Of a DNA stretch of 5,651 bases, positions 5,341 through 5,651 are shown one piece after another. The stretch spans positions 12,392 to 18,042 of the forward strand of contig DFGF01000149.1 of the NCBI GenBank assembly GCA_002371715.1, written 5' to 3'. This DNA comes from Prevotella sp. UBA3757 (lineage in GTDB: Bacteria > Bacteroidota > Bacteroidia > Bacteroidales > Bacteroidaceae). A program made the position numbers and the translations under genes. The notes under the pieces are model-generated. The model ran no database searches. It saw only the letters and a program-made list of their open reading frames with translations, and had not been told where the DNA came from. Position 1 is the stretch's first letter. The number at the start of each line of letters is the position of its first letter.

Positions 5341-5651
5341 CACACTACGGCCTGACAATCCCATATAACGTATACATCATAAGAGAGTACACCTATTGCC
5401 GGGAGTACACCTTTTATATATTTATAGAGATATAAAGCCGCAGGGAGATATAAAATCAACCTACGTAGACGCCTCTGTTGCATTACCGCTGTACCAAGAT
5501 TCAAAGTTGCGACATTTGACCTTACAGACAGTAACGTTCGAAAACGTCCTTTTGAGACTGGGCTTACAACTGCCCTCAAGTCTCGTTCCATCGATGTTTT
5601 TAATGCACCTGCCCACGCGCGGGTAGGGCGAAATTGCGCACTAATGGCGTA
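5341..5651. other. Region without a convincing gene; possible dispersed intergenic repeat or decayed coding DNA
   Basis: No gene with recognisable start, domain or leader was found here. Three frames are nevertheless open for long stretches: minus 5591-5331 (86 codons from ATG), plus 5396-5626 (76 codons) and minus 5640-5464 (59 codons ending in TAG at 5463-5461, with no ATG). None of the predicted products resembles a known domain, and the 59-codon frame is rich in Cys, Lys and Arg. Two pairs of short direct repeats lie inside, each spaced 18 bp: GAGTACACCT at 5385 and 5403, and GAGATATAAA at 5427 and 5445. A hairpin CCTGCCC / GGGTAGG lies at 5608-5627. Overlapping open frames with no clear winner suggest a conserved non-coding repeat, a decayed gene, or chance. 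Confidence 0.35.
5385..5454. repeat. Two pairs of short direct repeats with 18-bp spacing
   Basis: GAGTACACCT begins at 5385 and again at 5403; GAGATATAAA begins at 5427 and again at 5445. Both pairs have the same 18-bp period and each unit begins with GAG. Such spacing can mark paired protein-binding sites on nearly the same DNA face, or the decay of an older repeat array. No binding protein can be named. Confidence 0.5.

Noticed and set aside
5331..5591. Minus-strand 86-codon frame beginning MERDLRAVV
   Set aside because: It has no recognisable domain or convincing leader, and its 3' end runs up to the candidate structured RNA. Two other frames are open over the same bases. Mentioned under the intergenic region instead.
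1..5651. CRISPR array, transposase or integrase gene
   Set aside because: No regularly spaced repeats of CRISPR length and no DDE or tyrosine-recombinase motifs were found on either strand.

Overview
The window looks like Bacteroidales DNA, most probably Prevotella or a close relative. Four things support this: a large lipoprotein whose lipobox is followed by Ser-Asp-Asp (the Bacteroidota surface-export type), a fimbrillin-like N-terminal region, a 47-residue peptide of the 'P-x-x-E-V-V-E-L ... LLAGS' type, and start codons preceded by A/T-rich leaders with no Shine-Dalgarno sequence. No species can be named from the sequence alone.

All supported genes are on the minus strand, so the window reads right to left. 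From 5651 to about 5330 there is no convincing gene, only overlapping open frames and short repeats that may belong to a dispersed repeat. From about 5326 to 5224 the minus-strand RNA could fold into a long hairpin with a possible pseudoknot, ending in a stem followed by six U residues. A promoter-like TAATTTTG lies at 5216-5209, followed by a leader of about 185 bases that holds a 7-bp tandem repeat and palindromes. Next come the small peptide gene (5024-4881) and, 32 bases later, the 1091-residue lipoprotein gene (4848-1573). These two are probably one transcription unit.

After the lipoprotein stop there is a 99-bp gap with a very strong 12-bp inverted repeat (1530-1494), then a soluble eukaryotic-like Ser/Thr protein kinase (1473-169). 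The repeat ends only 20 bases before the kinase start, so it may both end the lipoprotein message and gate read-through into the kinase gene. The left end (117-59) holds a tRNA-like piece: a perfect T arm, a 3' acceptor strand and an encoded CCA, but no normal D and anticodon arms. An AT-rich terminator follows. It may be a tRNA remnant, such as the attachment-site scar of an integrated element, or an unusual small structured RNA.

Functionally, the peptide and lipoprotein fit a surface adhesin or pilin-like locus. The kinase is cytoplasmic, so any link to the lipoprotein rests on order and strand only. The kinase's C-terminal 180 residues match no domain that I recognise.
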